Source: Neobacillus cucumis (GTDB lineage: Bacteria > Bacillota > Bacilli > Bacillales > Cytobacillaceae). Taken from it: a DNA stretch of 64,000 nt. The position numbers and the translations under genes were made by a program. The DNA lies in contig NZ_JAFBEX010000001.1 of NCBI RefSeq assembly GCF_016908975.1, positions 248,001-312,000 on the forward strand, in the 5' to 3' direction. The notes beneath the pieces are model-generated. The model was not told where the DNA came from. It was given only the letters and a program-made list of their open reading frames with translations, and searched no databases. This document shows, piece by piece, positions 27,353-37,574 of the stretch (position 1 is the stretch's first letter; every line of letters begins with the position of its first letter).

Positions 27353-29123
27353 GTCTATCACCCCGATCTGTATTGATACATAACGTAATCCTTGTACCTG
27401 CATTCCTTTCAGATTCAATCATATACGAGAAATTTGGACCATAGTAAAGTTTCAAACGACTTAGTACATTTCTTAGTCCAATACTGCTCCCTTTACTCTT
27501 AAGGATACTATTTATATCATTCTTCGTTACGACACTCATTAGATCAGAGATCACTTCTTCAGACATTCCAATCCCCTTATCTTCAATTACAATAAACACC
27601 AAATGATTACTTTGCTTGGTTTTAATAAAAATTTCTGCGGATGTCTTTTCAATAAAACTATATTTCACAGCATTCTCGACGAGCGGCTGCAAAATAAATT
27701 TAATAATAGGAAGACTTCTTATCTCTAAATCTTCTTCAATCCCAATTGATATAACATCTTCATATCTTAGCTTCAATATTTCAGTGTAACTGCGGATATA
27801 CTTTAACTCTTCTCCCAAATTTACTACATCACTATGAGTATTCAAGGAATATCTCATCATTCGGCCTAAGTGAACACTTACATCCATAACCTGTTTATTT
27901 TTCCCTTGCATAGCTAATCCACCAATAATTTCAAGCGTATTATTTAAAAAGTGTGGATTGATTTGTAATAATAAGGCTTTATATTCCGCATCTTTTTGGC
28001 GTAAATTTGCCTCATATTCTGTTTCAATTAAATTTTTCAACCGATCAATCGTCTGATTAAAAACTGTTATTAGGTAACCCACTTCGTTATTAGCTGATTT
28101 TATGGTCGGCATAAAGCGTTTGGCACCAGAAAAATCACCGTTTTCAATATACCTCATTGCTTTTGCCAATTTACCTAAAGGGCTAACAATATTCGAAGAA
28201 ATCATATAAGAAGCTACAATCGTAATTAAAAACACGATCGCACTAGTTAACAGCAGGTTCCGTTGTAAACGCATGACCTTAGCGAATAATTCAGACTTGG
28301 TTACTTCACTAATTAAAACCCAATCGCCTACCCCTAACTTTTGATAAAAAACTAAATAGGTTTCTCCATGATCATTCGTTTCGATTAATCCCTTTTGATT
28401 TTTATCATCGCTTAATTTAATTAAGCTTTGTTTCAAAACCATTTTAGGAGTTCGGATCTTTCCAGGCAGAATATTTTCGCCATTATGATTGATCAAATAA
28501 GCATGTCCGTTTGTTCCAATCTTGGTTTTATTCAATGATGTTTCAAGCAATTCTGAAGGAAAATTCACCTTAATCATTCCATATGAAACAAATGTATTCA
28601 TATCAAAGAGGGGTAAAATATAGCTATTAATGTGACCCTGAGTTGGCTGAAATGGATCAACATGTGACCTAATATATCGCGTTTTATTTTGAGAATAGTC
28701 TTTATACCAATCTACTTGATTTAAGTTTGGGATATTTCCCCAGGTCCCTGTACCATCATTCAAAACAACTGAAATCGACATGCCATTTGAATTGTTTACC
28801 CTCATTGACGATAACAACATTTTGAGTTGATTCTTCTGTAGCAGCCTCTGTCCATCGGATATATTGGTATTCTTGCTTTCTAGTTTGATCCATTTTTGTG
28901 TCGTTTGGTTCACGAGTACCTGATTCCCTAAATCTTTCGCTTGCGTTGTGATGGAATCAATAAAAAGCGAATATTGGTCCATAGCCTCCACTGTCAGTTC
29001 CTGAGTCTGTTCCTCAATGATGGATGTAAACCAGCTTGGTATAATAAAAGACAATATAATTAACGGGATTGTTAATAAACAAGTAAATACGATAAATAAA
29101 CGATTACGTAAGGAAAAAAACAT
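27327..29123 (-). CDS. YesM-type sensor histidine kinase
   Basis: A 598-aa membrane kinase. Helix 1 is near residues 8-29, a Cache-like extracellular sensor covers about 30-285, helix 2 is near 292-315, followed by HAMP to about 365. The HisKA-type INPHFLNN motif has the phospho-accepting His near residue 391, and the HATPase domain has N (VENAVKY) and G (DKGIGMSEE; GSSIGLRNV) boxes. It is first in the kinase - regulator - binding protein operon. Sugar sensing through the adjacent binding protein is an inference. Confidence 0.9.
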   Translation of the reverse strand: MFFSLRNRLFIVFTCLLTIPLIILSFIIPSWFTSIIEEQTQELTVEAMDQYSLFIDSITTQAKDLGNQVLVNQTTQKWIKLESKNTNISDGQRLLQKNQLKMLLSSMRVNNSNGMSISVVLNDGTGTWGNIPNLNQVDWYKDYSQNKTRYIRSHVDPFQPTQGHINSYILPLFDMNTFVSYGMIKVNFPSELLETSLNKTKIGTNGHAYLINHNGENILPGKIRTPKMVLKQSLIKLSDDKNQKGLIETNDHGETYLVFYQKLGVGDWVLISEVTKSELFAKVMRLQRNLLLTSAIVFLITIVASYMISSNIVSPLGKLAKAMRYIENGDFSGAKRFMPTIKSANNEVGYLITVFNQTIDRLKNLIETEYEANLRQKDAEYKALLLQINPHFLNNTLEIIGGLAMQGKNKQVMDVSVHLGRMMRYSLNTHSDVVNLGEELKYIRSYTEILKLRYEDVISIGIEEDLEIRSLPIIKFILQPLVENAVKYSFIEKTSAEIFIKTKQSNHLVFIVIEDKGIGMSEEVISDLMSVVTKNDINSILKSKGSSIGLRNVLSRLKLYYGPNFSYMIESERNAGTRITLCINTDRGDRHVEGNHHR

Positions 29124-29259
29124 ATCAGTCCCCCTGAAGGCTTAAGTAAGCCCTTACAGTATAATACATCTCTACTAATCTAGTTTTAATTTTAATTTAA
29201 TTTAACATATCCTTTCCTATCATACCATTGTAATTTTATTGGGAAATTAGGTCTTACAC

Positions 29260-29305
29260 AAAAATAAAAGTGACCCAAAATGGAGATGGATCTCCTTCGG
29301 GTCAC
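29260..29305 (-). terminator. Intrinsic terminator of the alpha-galactosidase operon
   Basis: A GTGACCC/GGGTCAC stem with a nested GGAGAT/ATCTCC helix, followed on the minus strand by TTTTATTTTTG. A second, weaker hairpin is nearer the gene at about 29331-29366. Confidence 0.7.
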
Positions 29306-29381
29306 TGCTTTATATTAAAATAAATCACATAAAAACGATGAGCAACATTTCTTCCGTTGTTCATTGTTTTCGATACGACTC

Positions 29382-31589
29382 TTATTCACTGCACGCTTTT
29401 AAATGCCAAACGTAACTTTGGAAATCTCCATGTATATTAGCAGGAATACTTAAACCTACATAGGACAGCTCATCCCCGCCAAATATTTTATCGGTTCCAA
29501 TCACTTGGTATTGTTTCGTATCATCAATTCCCTTAAGCTTTAATACAGTTGTTGGCGCAGCTGGTTCAGCTAATACCCGGAAATAGTAGACAACGGCTTC
29601 AGACTTGTCCTTAGTAGTAAAAAGCCAGGCTGTTTCATTTCCCTCAAATGGGCTCTGCAGCCTGTAAAAATCACCAAACTGGATTAGTTTACGAATCTCT
29701 TTATAGTGAGCGACCTGCTGTTTGACGATTTTTTCTTCCTCATCTGATAGTTTTGTTAAATCCAGTTCATATCCCAAGTTTCCGGACATCGCGACATCAC
29801 CGCGCATCTCCATGGAAGTGGTACGGTGCACCTGATGGTTCGGAACCGCAGATACATGAGAGCCCATGGTAACGATAGGGTAAACCAAACTCGTACCATA
29901 TTGAATTTTTAAACGTGAGACAGCTTCTGTATTATCCGAAGTCCACACCTGCGGCATGTAGTAGAGCATTCCTGGGTCGAATCTTCCCCCACCACCTGAG
30001 CAGCTTTCAAATAAAATATGAGGGAAAGATGTAGTGATTTTTTCCATCACTTTATATAAACCGAGCATGTATCGATGTGCCGTCTCTCTTTGTCTATCTG
30101 CAGGAAGAGAGGCCGAACCAATTTCTGTCATATGACGATTCATATCCCATTTCACATAAGTGATCGGCACACTTTCTAAAATATCGCTAACTCGCTTGGT
30201 AATTTCATCGCAAACATCTTCCCGTGAAAAATCTAGAATGAGCTGGTTGCGGCTCTCTGAACGAAGTCGTTCTGGTACATGGAGGCACCAATCTGGATGT
30301 TCACGGTAAAGATTGCTATCAACAGATATCATTTCCGGCTCAAACCAAATTCCAAACTCCATCCCCATATCCTTGACCTTTGATGCCAAATCATCCAATC
30401 CTTCAGGAAGCTTTCGATGGTCGACGAACCAGTCTCCTAGCGAAGACTTATCATTATCTCTTTTCCCAAACCAGCCATCATCTAGGACAAATAATTCTAT
30501 CCCTAACTTACTTCCAGCCCTGGCAATCTCGAGAATTTTTTCAGCATTGAAATCAAAATAAGTCGCTTCCCAGTTATTCACTAAGATTGGACGTTCTTGA
30601 TCCCGAAAGTGCCCTCTTACCAAGCACGTTCGGTACAATTCATGGTACGTTCGTGACATATCTCCAAGACCTTCAGCAGAGTACACCATCACTACTTCCG
30701 GCGTCTGAAAGCTTTCCCCGGCCTCCAGCTTCCAGTTGAAATCAAATGGATTGATCCCCATCGTGACACGTGTATTACTGAACTGGTCTACTTCCGCATG
30801 GGCCAGAAAATTCCCGCTGTACACAAAGTTGAATGCATATACCTCACCAAAATCTTCAGTGGTACCCTTTCTTAACAATGCTATAAATGGATTATGCTGA
30901 TGGGAACTGGCCCCTCTCGTACTTTCAACCGATTGAATGCCATGGCGAAGAGGCTGTCGCTCGATATGTCTTTCTTTTACATGTGCACCGTGAAGATGTA
31001 AAAACTCATATTCCGCATCACGAAAATCAACACACATACTTAATGCACGTAAAAGCTTTAATTCTTCAGATCCTTCATTTAAAAAGCGGACCGAACGGGT
31101 AATAACATTTAATCGTTCAAAGACAGTATAACTTAAGATCACTTTTAGACCGATTAGTGAATCTACCATCGTAATTTCAAGTGTTTCTGCCTCATCTTCG
31201 CTCTCTACATAAGTTGCTGGTAATCCTTCTAAAGGTTCCTTTCCTTTAAATATGGAATGTGATTGGTATCTCAAGTCTGTAATTGTTGAGCCATTTTCCT
31301 GCTGAATTTGATAGGCCGGTTTTCGGAAATCAGTGTTCCCATACTGGGGATACTCTTGCGGAAGAGTATCCAGCGAGAAGGTCCGTTCATCTTTATGCAA
31401 ATAAGGGTTGCCGGAAAAACCACGGTCTAAAAGCTGTAGAAAATTAGAGTTATGAAAAGTATTTATTTTGCGGCCCCAGTAACGGTGCAATAAATAGCCG
31501 TCACGGACAACCTCCATCACATAGCTTGTGTTTTTCGCCTTTAAATGAAATATTTTATTTTTTGAATCAAATTGAATTCCCACGCACAA
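29382..31589 (-). CDS. GH36 alpha-galactosidase
   Basis: A 735-aa clan-D alpha-galactosidase, full length for the family. The nucleophile is D482 (YVKWDMNRH) and the acid/base is D552 (TSDNTEA). The substrate-binding FVLDDGWFG and the ESCSGGGGRFD blocks are intact. There is no signal peptide, so it acts on imported raffinose-family sugars or melibiose. The start is not ATG: TTG at 31589 (AGGAG five bases away) or GTG at 31583 are both possible. It closes the mel-like operon in place of the GH4 enzyme MelA of B. subtilis. Confidence 0.93.
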   Translation of the reverse strand: MCVGIQFDSKNKIFHLKAKNTSYVMEVVRDGYLLHRYWGRKINTFHNSNFLQLLDRGFSGNPYLHKDERTFSLDTLPQEYPQYGNTDFRKPAYQIQQENGSTITDLRYQSHSIFKGKEPLEGLPATYVESEDEAETLEITMVDSLIGLKVILSYTVFERLNVITRSVRFLNEGSEELKLLRALSMCVDFRDAEYEFLHLHGAHVKERHIERQPLRHGIQSVESTRGASSHQHNPFIALLRKGTTEDFGEVYAFNFVYSGNFLAHAEVDQFSNTRVTMGINPFDFNWKLEAGESFQTPEVVMVYSAEGLGDMSRTYHELYRTCLVRGHFRDQERPILVNNWEATYFDFNAEKILEIARAGSKLGIELFVLDDGWFGKRDNDKSSLGDWFVDHRKLPEGLDDLASKVKDMGMEFGIWFEPEMISVDSNLYREHPDWCLHVPERLRSESRNQLILDFSREDVCDEITKRVSDILESVPITYVKWDMNRHMTEIGSASLPADRQRETAHRYMLGLYKVMEKITTSFPHILFESCSGGGGRFDPGMLYYMPQVWTSDNTEAVSRLKIQYGTSLVYPIVTMGSHVSAVPNHQVHRTTSMEMRGDVAMSGNLGYELDLTKLSDEEEKIVKQQVAHYKEIRKLIQFGDFYRLQSPFEGNETAWLFTTKDKSEAVVYYFRVLAEPAAPTTVLKLKGIDDTKQYQVIGTDKIFGGDELSYVGLSIPANIHGDFQSYVWHLKACSE

Positions 31590-31603
31590 GTCAACTCCTA
31601 ATA

Positions 31604-32425
31604 CTATTTAATTGCACCTTTTACAACACCGCCAATAATCCATTTTTGTGCAAAGATATACACGATAACCATTGGGGATAAAGCTAATAAGTAAGACGCA
31701 AACGCTAGGTTAAAGTCAGTACCAAATTGAGACTGGAAGATATACTGGGCTAGAGGCAAAGTCGCGTCAGATGGATCATTTAAAATAATTAACGGAAGCA
31801 TAAAGTCGTTCCAAGCCCATAAGCATGTTAAAATGCCTACTGTCGCATTGATTGGGGTTAACAATGGGAAAATGACCTTCCAAAATACTCCCCACGTACT
31901 GCATCCATCCACAATCGCAGCCTCTTCTAATTCTTTTGGAATCGAGCGGATATACCCTGTGTAAATAAAAATATTTAAAGCAGCACCGTACACAATGTAT
32001 AAAAATATTAATCCACCTTGATTATCCATCCCAAGAGCGGAAGTTTGTTTTACTAGTGGTAACATGATAATGGGAAAAGGAATAAACATAGCACTTACAA
32101 AATAGTAGTAGAGTCCTTTAAAGAATTTACGGTGTAAATTTCTTGCTATGGCGTAAGCAACCATTGAATTCGTTAAAATCGTAAAAACAACGGTGACGAC
32201 CGTAATAATCGCACTGTTTTTAAATGCGGAAAAAAAGTTCGTTGCTTCAATTGCCCTTGTAAAGTTTTCAAAATGCAGCCTAGTCGGTAAAGATAAAACT
32301 GAGTCAGCTAATTCAGACGGTGATTTTAAAGCGATGGAAACAGTGATATACAAAGGGAAGAGAATAAATAATGAACCTAGAGCTATTAAAGTGGTAACGG
32401 TCCAATTTGTCTTCTGTCTTAACAT
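31604..32425 (-). CDS. melC: Alpha-galactoside ABC transporter permease (MelC/MsmG type)
   Basis: A 273-aa MalG-type permease with six hydrophobic segments and the EAA loop LEEAAIVDGCSTWGVFWKV. It overlaps the stop codon of the preceding permease (TAATG), so translation is coupled. Gene order (lacI, binding protein, two permeases, alpha-galactosidase) equals B. subtilis melREDCA, formerly msmR-msmE-amyD-amyC-melA. There is no ATPase in the operon, as in B. subtilis where MsmX serves. Confidence 0.88.
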   Translation of the reverse strand: MLRQKTNWTVTTLIALGSLFILFPLYITVSIALKSPSELADSVLSLPTRLHFENFTRAIEATNFFSAFKNSAIITVVTVVFTILTNSMVAYAIARNLHRKFFKGLYYYFVSAMFIPFPIIMLPLVKQTSALGMDNQGGLIFLYIVYGAALNIFIYTGYIRSIPKELEEAAIVDGCSTWGVFWKVIFPLLTPINATVGILTCLWAWNDFMLPLIILNDPSDATLPLAQYIFQSQFGTDFNLAFASYLLALSPMVIVYIFAQKWIIGGVVKGAIK

Positions 32426-33366
32426 TACATATCCATCTCCCTTTTTTGTAATACTTTAATTTGGAATACAGAGATTACTACAATGACGATAAAATAAATA
32501 ACCGAGTTTGCAGATTGATAGGCAAATTCTCCACCAGCGAAACCACTTTTAAAGATTAAGAGTGAAATCGACTCAGTAGCCCGTCCAGGTCCACCATTAG
32601 TCAGGGCAACAACTTGGTCAAAGACCATTAAGAAGTTTTTCATCGATAGAACCATATTGATCGTAAAGAATGGAGCAATCATCGGAAAGGTAATCTTCCA
32701 AAATTCTTGCCATTTATTCGCTCCATCAAGACTTGATGCCTCATATAATTCACTTGGAACCGTCTGTAAACCTGATAAGTACAAAATGACATTGAAGGCG
32801 CATGCTTGCCAAACAGCCACAATGACGATTCCTATCCAGGCGAATTTTTCACTACCTAAAATATTCGCTGTCAGAAATCCAAGATCCAGTTTGGTCCCTA
32901 ATTGTGGAATAACATTAGAAAAAATAAAATTGAAGATAAATCCAACAATTAATACGCCTAGTACATTAGGCAAGAAATATACAGCACGGAAAAAGTTCTT
33001 TCCTTTAATTTTGGCGTTTAATCCCATCGCAATAAGGAGACTCAAAACATTTACGATTATGGTAGAGACAATGGCAAACTTAAAAGTAAAGAGATATGAA
33101 TTTAATATATTTCCATCTTTAAATAGATTCAGATAATTTTTTAATCCGACAAAGTTGTAATCTAAACTTAATCCATCCCAGTTTGTAAAAGAATAAAAAA
33201 TGCCTTGTAACGCCGGAAATGTGTGGAAAACAAGAAAAAGAAGAAAAGCAGGCACAGTCATCAAATAGAAAGGAATGTCTTTACTTTTCATTTTTTTCCT
33301 CTTTTCACCCGATTCAATAGTGGTAGTCTTATTAAGATTTTTTAAGGCAAGCTCGTTTTTACCCAT
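32425..33366 (-). CDS. melD: Alpha-galactoside ABC transporter permease (MelD/MsmF type)
   Basis: A 313-aa MalF-type permease with a cytoplasmic N-terminal tail of about 30 residues, six hydrophobic segments and the EAA loop LYEASSLDGANKWQEFWKI near residue 210. AAGGGAG precedes the ATG. It pairs with melC and the binding protein melE. Confidence 0.88.
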   Translation of the reverse strand: MGKNELALKNLNKTTTIESGEKRKKMKSKDIPFYLMTVPAFLLFLVFHTFPALQGIFYSFTNWDGLSLDYNFVGLKNYLNLFKDGNILNSYLFTFKFAIVSTIIVNVLSLLIAMGLNAKIKGKNFFRAVYFLPNVLGVLIVGFIFNFIFSNVIPQLGTKLDLGFLTANILGSEKFAWIGIVIVAVWQACAFNVILYLSGLQTVPSELYEASSLDGANKWQEFWKITFPMIAPFFTINMVLSMKNFLMVFDQVVALTNGGPGRATESISLLIFKSGFAGGEFAYQSANSVIYFIVIVVISVFQIKVLQKREMDM

Positions 33367-33423
33367 TTTTACACTCCCTTATTGAAAACGGAGAAATTGA
33401 GATTCCCCAATTCCTCCCTCTCA

Positions 33424-34650
33424 TTATTGTCGGTTTGCTACCTTTTCCCATTCCTGATCCAAAGTTGATAAATATTGCTTTGTATCTTTGTTTTGTACTA
33501 ACATTTGTAATTGTTTATCAAGCGCAACAGCTGAAGGTACATAATGATCTGGGAAATCTACTAGTGCACCTTTTGCAATACTATCTTTTAATCCTTCTAA
33601 CTCAGGCGCTTCCTGTACAATCCCTTTCTTTGCTGAAAAGGCATTCTGCTCTTTAAGGTATTGTTTCATGTTATCGTCACGTAAAAGGAATTCAATGAAT
33701 TTTCTAGCTTCCTTTGGATGCTTCGTTTGAGATGATTGTGTAAGGACTACGTCTACCCCGGATACAACCTTGGAATCGCCTACTGGATATGGGAATACAC
33801 CTAGGTCTATGTTTGGATTAGCCTTTTTAATTTCCGGTATTGCCCAAATTCCTTGAAGATACATAGCTGATTCACCTTTTGCAAATGCTACGTTTCCATC
33901 ATTGTACGCTTTACCTGTTTGATCTTTATTTCCGTACTTAAGTAGTTCTAAAAACTTTTTAGTTGCTTCTTGATGACCTTTTACAAATGTGGCTTTCTTA
34001 GCATCTAACTTTTTGAAAAAGTCTTTTTCTTGTGTGTTAGCAGCTAATACGTTATAAGCTGGTAACGCTGTCCATGCATCCTTAAAAGTAAAATAGAATG
34101 GGATTTTACCAGCAGCTTTTACTTTTTCTGCGACGGCAATAAATTCATCCCAGGTTTTCGGAACTTGCAGACCTAACTCTTTGAAAATAGCTTTATTGTA
34201 AATAACTGCATCCGCATTAGCTACATAGGGGATGCCGTAAACTTTATCTTGTTTAGAGATATCTTTTAACATGCTGATATATGCAGGCTGAATATCGTTT
34301 AATAATTTATCGTTCGTAACTTCCTTAAAAGCACCAGCCTTGGCAATGTCAGAATAGGAGATATCTCCGCCTGTTCCCATTACGTCAGGAATATCACGTT
34401 TTGCTACACGTGTTTTTAACACAGTTGTTGCATCAGGTGGATTAGATTGAACGACATCAATTGTAGGATTTTCTTTTTCAAATTTTTTAATCAGTTCATC
34501 ATAGGTGCCTCTTGCTTCTGTTTTGTATTGCAGAAACTCAATTTTCACCTTGCCATTAGAACTGCCTGAAGCTTCATCATTACTCCCACAACCCGCTAAC
34601 ATAGAAAGTGCGATCATACCAGCTGCCACTACTGAGATTGATTTTTTCAT
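33424..34650 (-). CDS. melE: Alpha-galactoside-binding lipoprotein of ABC importer (MelE/MsmE type)
   Basis: A 408-aa binding protein with signal peptide and lipobox LAGC (Cys at about residue 21). It has typical family-1 motifs (FEKENPTIDVVQSNPP; EARKFIEFLLRDD). First structural gene after the LacI regulator; its ligand is inferred from the GH36 enzyme in the operon and from synteny with B. subtilis melE. Confidence 0.88.
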   Translation of the reverse strand: MKKSISVVAAGMIALSMLAGCGSNDEASGSSNGKVKIEFLQYKTEARGTYDELIKKFEKENPTIDVVQSNPPDATTVLKTRVAKRDIPDVMGTGGDISYSDIAKAGAFKEVTNDKLLNDIQPAYISMLKDISKQDKVYGIPYVANADAVIYNKAIFKELGLQVPKTWDEFIAVAEKVKAAGKIPFYFTFKDAWTALPAYNVLAANTQEKDFFKKLDAKKATFVKGHQEATKKFLELLKYGNKDQTGKAYNDGNVAFAKGESAMYLQGIWAIPEIKKANPNIDLGVFPYPVGDSKVVSGVDVVLTQSSQTKHPKEARKFIEFLLRDDNMKQYLKEQNAFSAKKGIVQEAPELEGLKDSIAKGALVDFPDHYVPSAVALDKQLQMLVQNKDTKQYLSTLDQEWEKVANRQ

Positions 34651-34697
34651 AGAAAACCCTCCATGATATTAATAATTTTTTATATAAAATCTAACAA

Positions 34698-34735
34698 AAG
34701 GGCTGACAGCGGTTACAAGGTGAATGGAACCGCCG
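34698..34735 (-). terminator. Weak terminator/attenuator between the LacI gene and melE, overlapping a cre-like site
   Basis: On the minus strand ACGGCGGTT pairs with AACCGCTGT (one G-U), then TTTTGTT. The sequence CTGACAGCGGTTACA (34703-34717) inside it has two mismatches to the cre consensus. Either reading is tentative. Confidence 0.4.
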
Positions 34736-34746
34736 TTTCTCTTTTA

Positions 34747-35807
<1,061 letters not shown>

Positions 35808-35933
35808 TTTTATATTATCAATATATCAGAGATTACGCTTTCATTCAACATATTTTTTATAAAATCATACATCTTCTTTCATTTTTTTTGTATAATTGCG
35901 CTTTTTTTCATTAGTTTCGTTAATTAGTTAATA

Positions 35934-35981
35934 TAAAAAGAGTAAACATAACTAAAATATTAGTTATGTTTACTCTTTTTA
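35934..35981 (-). terminator. Intrinsic terminator of the two-component operon
   Basis: A 20-bp near-perfect stem (AAAAAGAGTAAACATAACTA with its complement), whose 3' arm ends in TTTTT on the minus strand. It is symmetrical enough to work in both directions. Confidence 0.8.
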
Positions 35982-35993
35982 TCTAAATCTAGC

Positions 35994-37574
35994 TTATTGA
36001 AAATGTAGTTCTCTATATTCGTTCGGTGTTACACCTTCCACCTTCTTAAAAACCTTCCGAAAATACTTATCGTCCTGATAACCAACCATCGTTGCGATTT
36101 CATAGATCTTCATCTCACTATTTTTTAATAAGGATTTTGCCCGCTCCATTCGAATCTTCACAACATAATCAGAAATATTTACATGAAACTCCTGCTTAAA
36201 CTTTCTAGAAATATATTCTCTGCTAATATAGAAATGACCCGAAATCTCCTGCAGTTTTACATCACGATTGAAGTTGGCCTGTAAATATTTTTCAATTTCA
36301 TAAATGACATTATTGTTTTTCTGAATTGACTTGCGCTTCACTCTTTTTAGGAATATAGCAATTTCACGGACAGTTCGCTTAACATAGCCCTGCAGCTGAA
36401 ATGTTCCGTTTTCATCAAAAAATTGATCAACTCTGTATTGAATAAGATTGTAAACTTTTATAGGTATCTGATAATTTTCAAACCAATGATAACTCATCAC
36501 AAGGTATTCATTTTCAAGTTGGAGCAGCTGCCCCCACGAAAAATAGTTTCCCTCTGAATAATCTTTAACAATTTTGGTAATCAAATCTTTGAATGCTCTA
36601 ATTTCACCTGTTTGAATCGCTAGCTCAATTTCAGAGGAATACACAAATAAGTTTTTTATTAATGGTGTCTGAAGTACATCTTGTTTGTAAACTTTGGTTT
36701 CTTCATCATCTAAAATATTGCTGTTTAATAAAACCTGTTTTGCATGCTGATAGGAAAGAATTAATCTTTTCCTATCCGTTACCTCTATACCAACGGAAAT
36801 ATGACACGCCACACCAATAGTTCTCTTTATTGCTTGAAAGATTCGTTCTAATCGCTTTTCTATTTGAGCAAATTGCTTCCAAAAAACAATCAAAATTTCA
36901 CCCTTTTGAGCTAGGTACCGAAAAGCAATTCCACATTCTTCTTCGTGTAAAACTTCATTTATCACATTCAGAATTGTAAAATAGGTTAAATCACGGTCAC
37001 CTTGAAATGCCTCAATTGCCTTTCTATTTAAACGAACAAGCGCGACGAGATAATTTTGCGCTCTAGAAAACCCAAATTCCTCAAACAATTCTTCCTTAAG
37101 ATTATCATTCATTAATTGAGTTAGCTTTCGATCTCGATAGACTGGCTTCATTTCATTAATTAGCAGGGAACTGGTCGTCTTTCTTTCTCTATCCTCTTCC
37201 TCTTTCTTCCACTCCTTTACCACTTTATCTAACGTTTGATTTAAAATGTCAGGATCAATGGGCTTTAATAAATAGTCAGAACTGCCAAAATGAATCGCTT
37301 TACGCATATAGTGGTAATCATCGTATCCGGTTACAACAATGGTTTTGCTGGTAGGCTGATTTTCCTTAATCCATTCCAATAACTGTGTTCCATCCATCTT
37401 GGGCATTTTCATATCGGAAAAAATAATTTCTGGTCGAAGCCTTTGAATAAGCTGGATGGCTTCCTCACCATTCCCCGCTTCATAAATCTCCGTGATCCCA
37501 TTCTGCTCCCATGCACCGAGAAGCTTAATGCCTTCACGAACATGTTTTTCATCATCGACAATTAAGACCTTCAT
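35994..37574 (-). CDS. YesN-type response regulator (REC + AraC HTH)
   Basis: A 526-aa regulator. The receiver domain has the phospho-acceptor in IIFSDMKMPKMDG near residue 55 and Lys in YLLKPIDP. The C-terminal 100 residues are an AraC-type double helix-turn-helix (VKLQEISGHFYISREYISRK and KIYEIATMVGYQDDKYFRKV). It overlaps the kinase stop by four bases (ATGA). It is the likely activator of the divergent ABC operon at 39.6-42.8 kb, and through the shared 43-bp element possibly of thuA. Confidence 0.9.
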   Translation of the reverse strand: MKVLIVDDEKHVREGIKLLGAWEQNGITEIYEAGNGEEAIQLIQRLRPEIIFSDMKMPKMDGTQLLEWIKENQPTSKTIVVTGYDDYHYMRKAIHFGSSDYLLKPIDPDILNQTLDKVVKEWKKEEEDRERKTTSSLLINEMKPVYRDRKLTQLMNDNLKEELFEEFGFSRAQNYLVALVRLNRKAIEAFQGDRDLTYFTILNVINEVLHEEECGIAFRYLAQKGEILIVFWKQFAQIEKRLERIFQAIKRTIGVACHISVGIEVTDRKRLILSYQHAKQVLLNSNILDDEETKVYKQDVLQTPLIKNLFVYSSEIELAIQTGEIRAFKDLITKIVKDYSEGNYFSWGQLLQLENEYLVMSYHWFENYQIPIKVYNLIQYRVDQFFDENGTFQLQGYVKRTVREIAIFLKRVKRKSIQKNNNVIYEIEKYLQANFNRDVKLQEISGHFYISREYISRKFKQEFHVNISDYVVKIRMERAKSLLKNSEMKIYEIATMVGYQDDKYFRKVFKKVEGVTPNEYRELHFQ

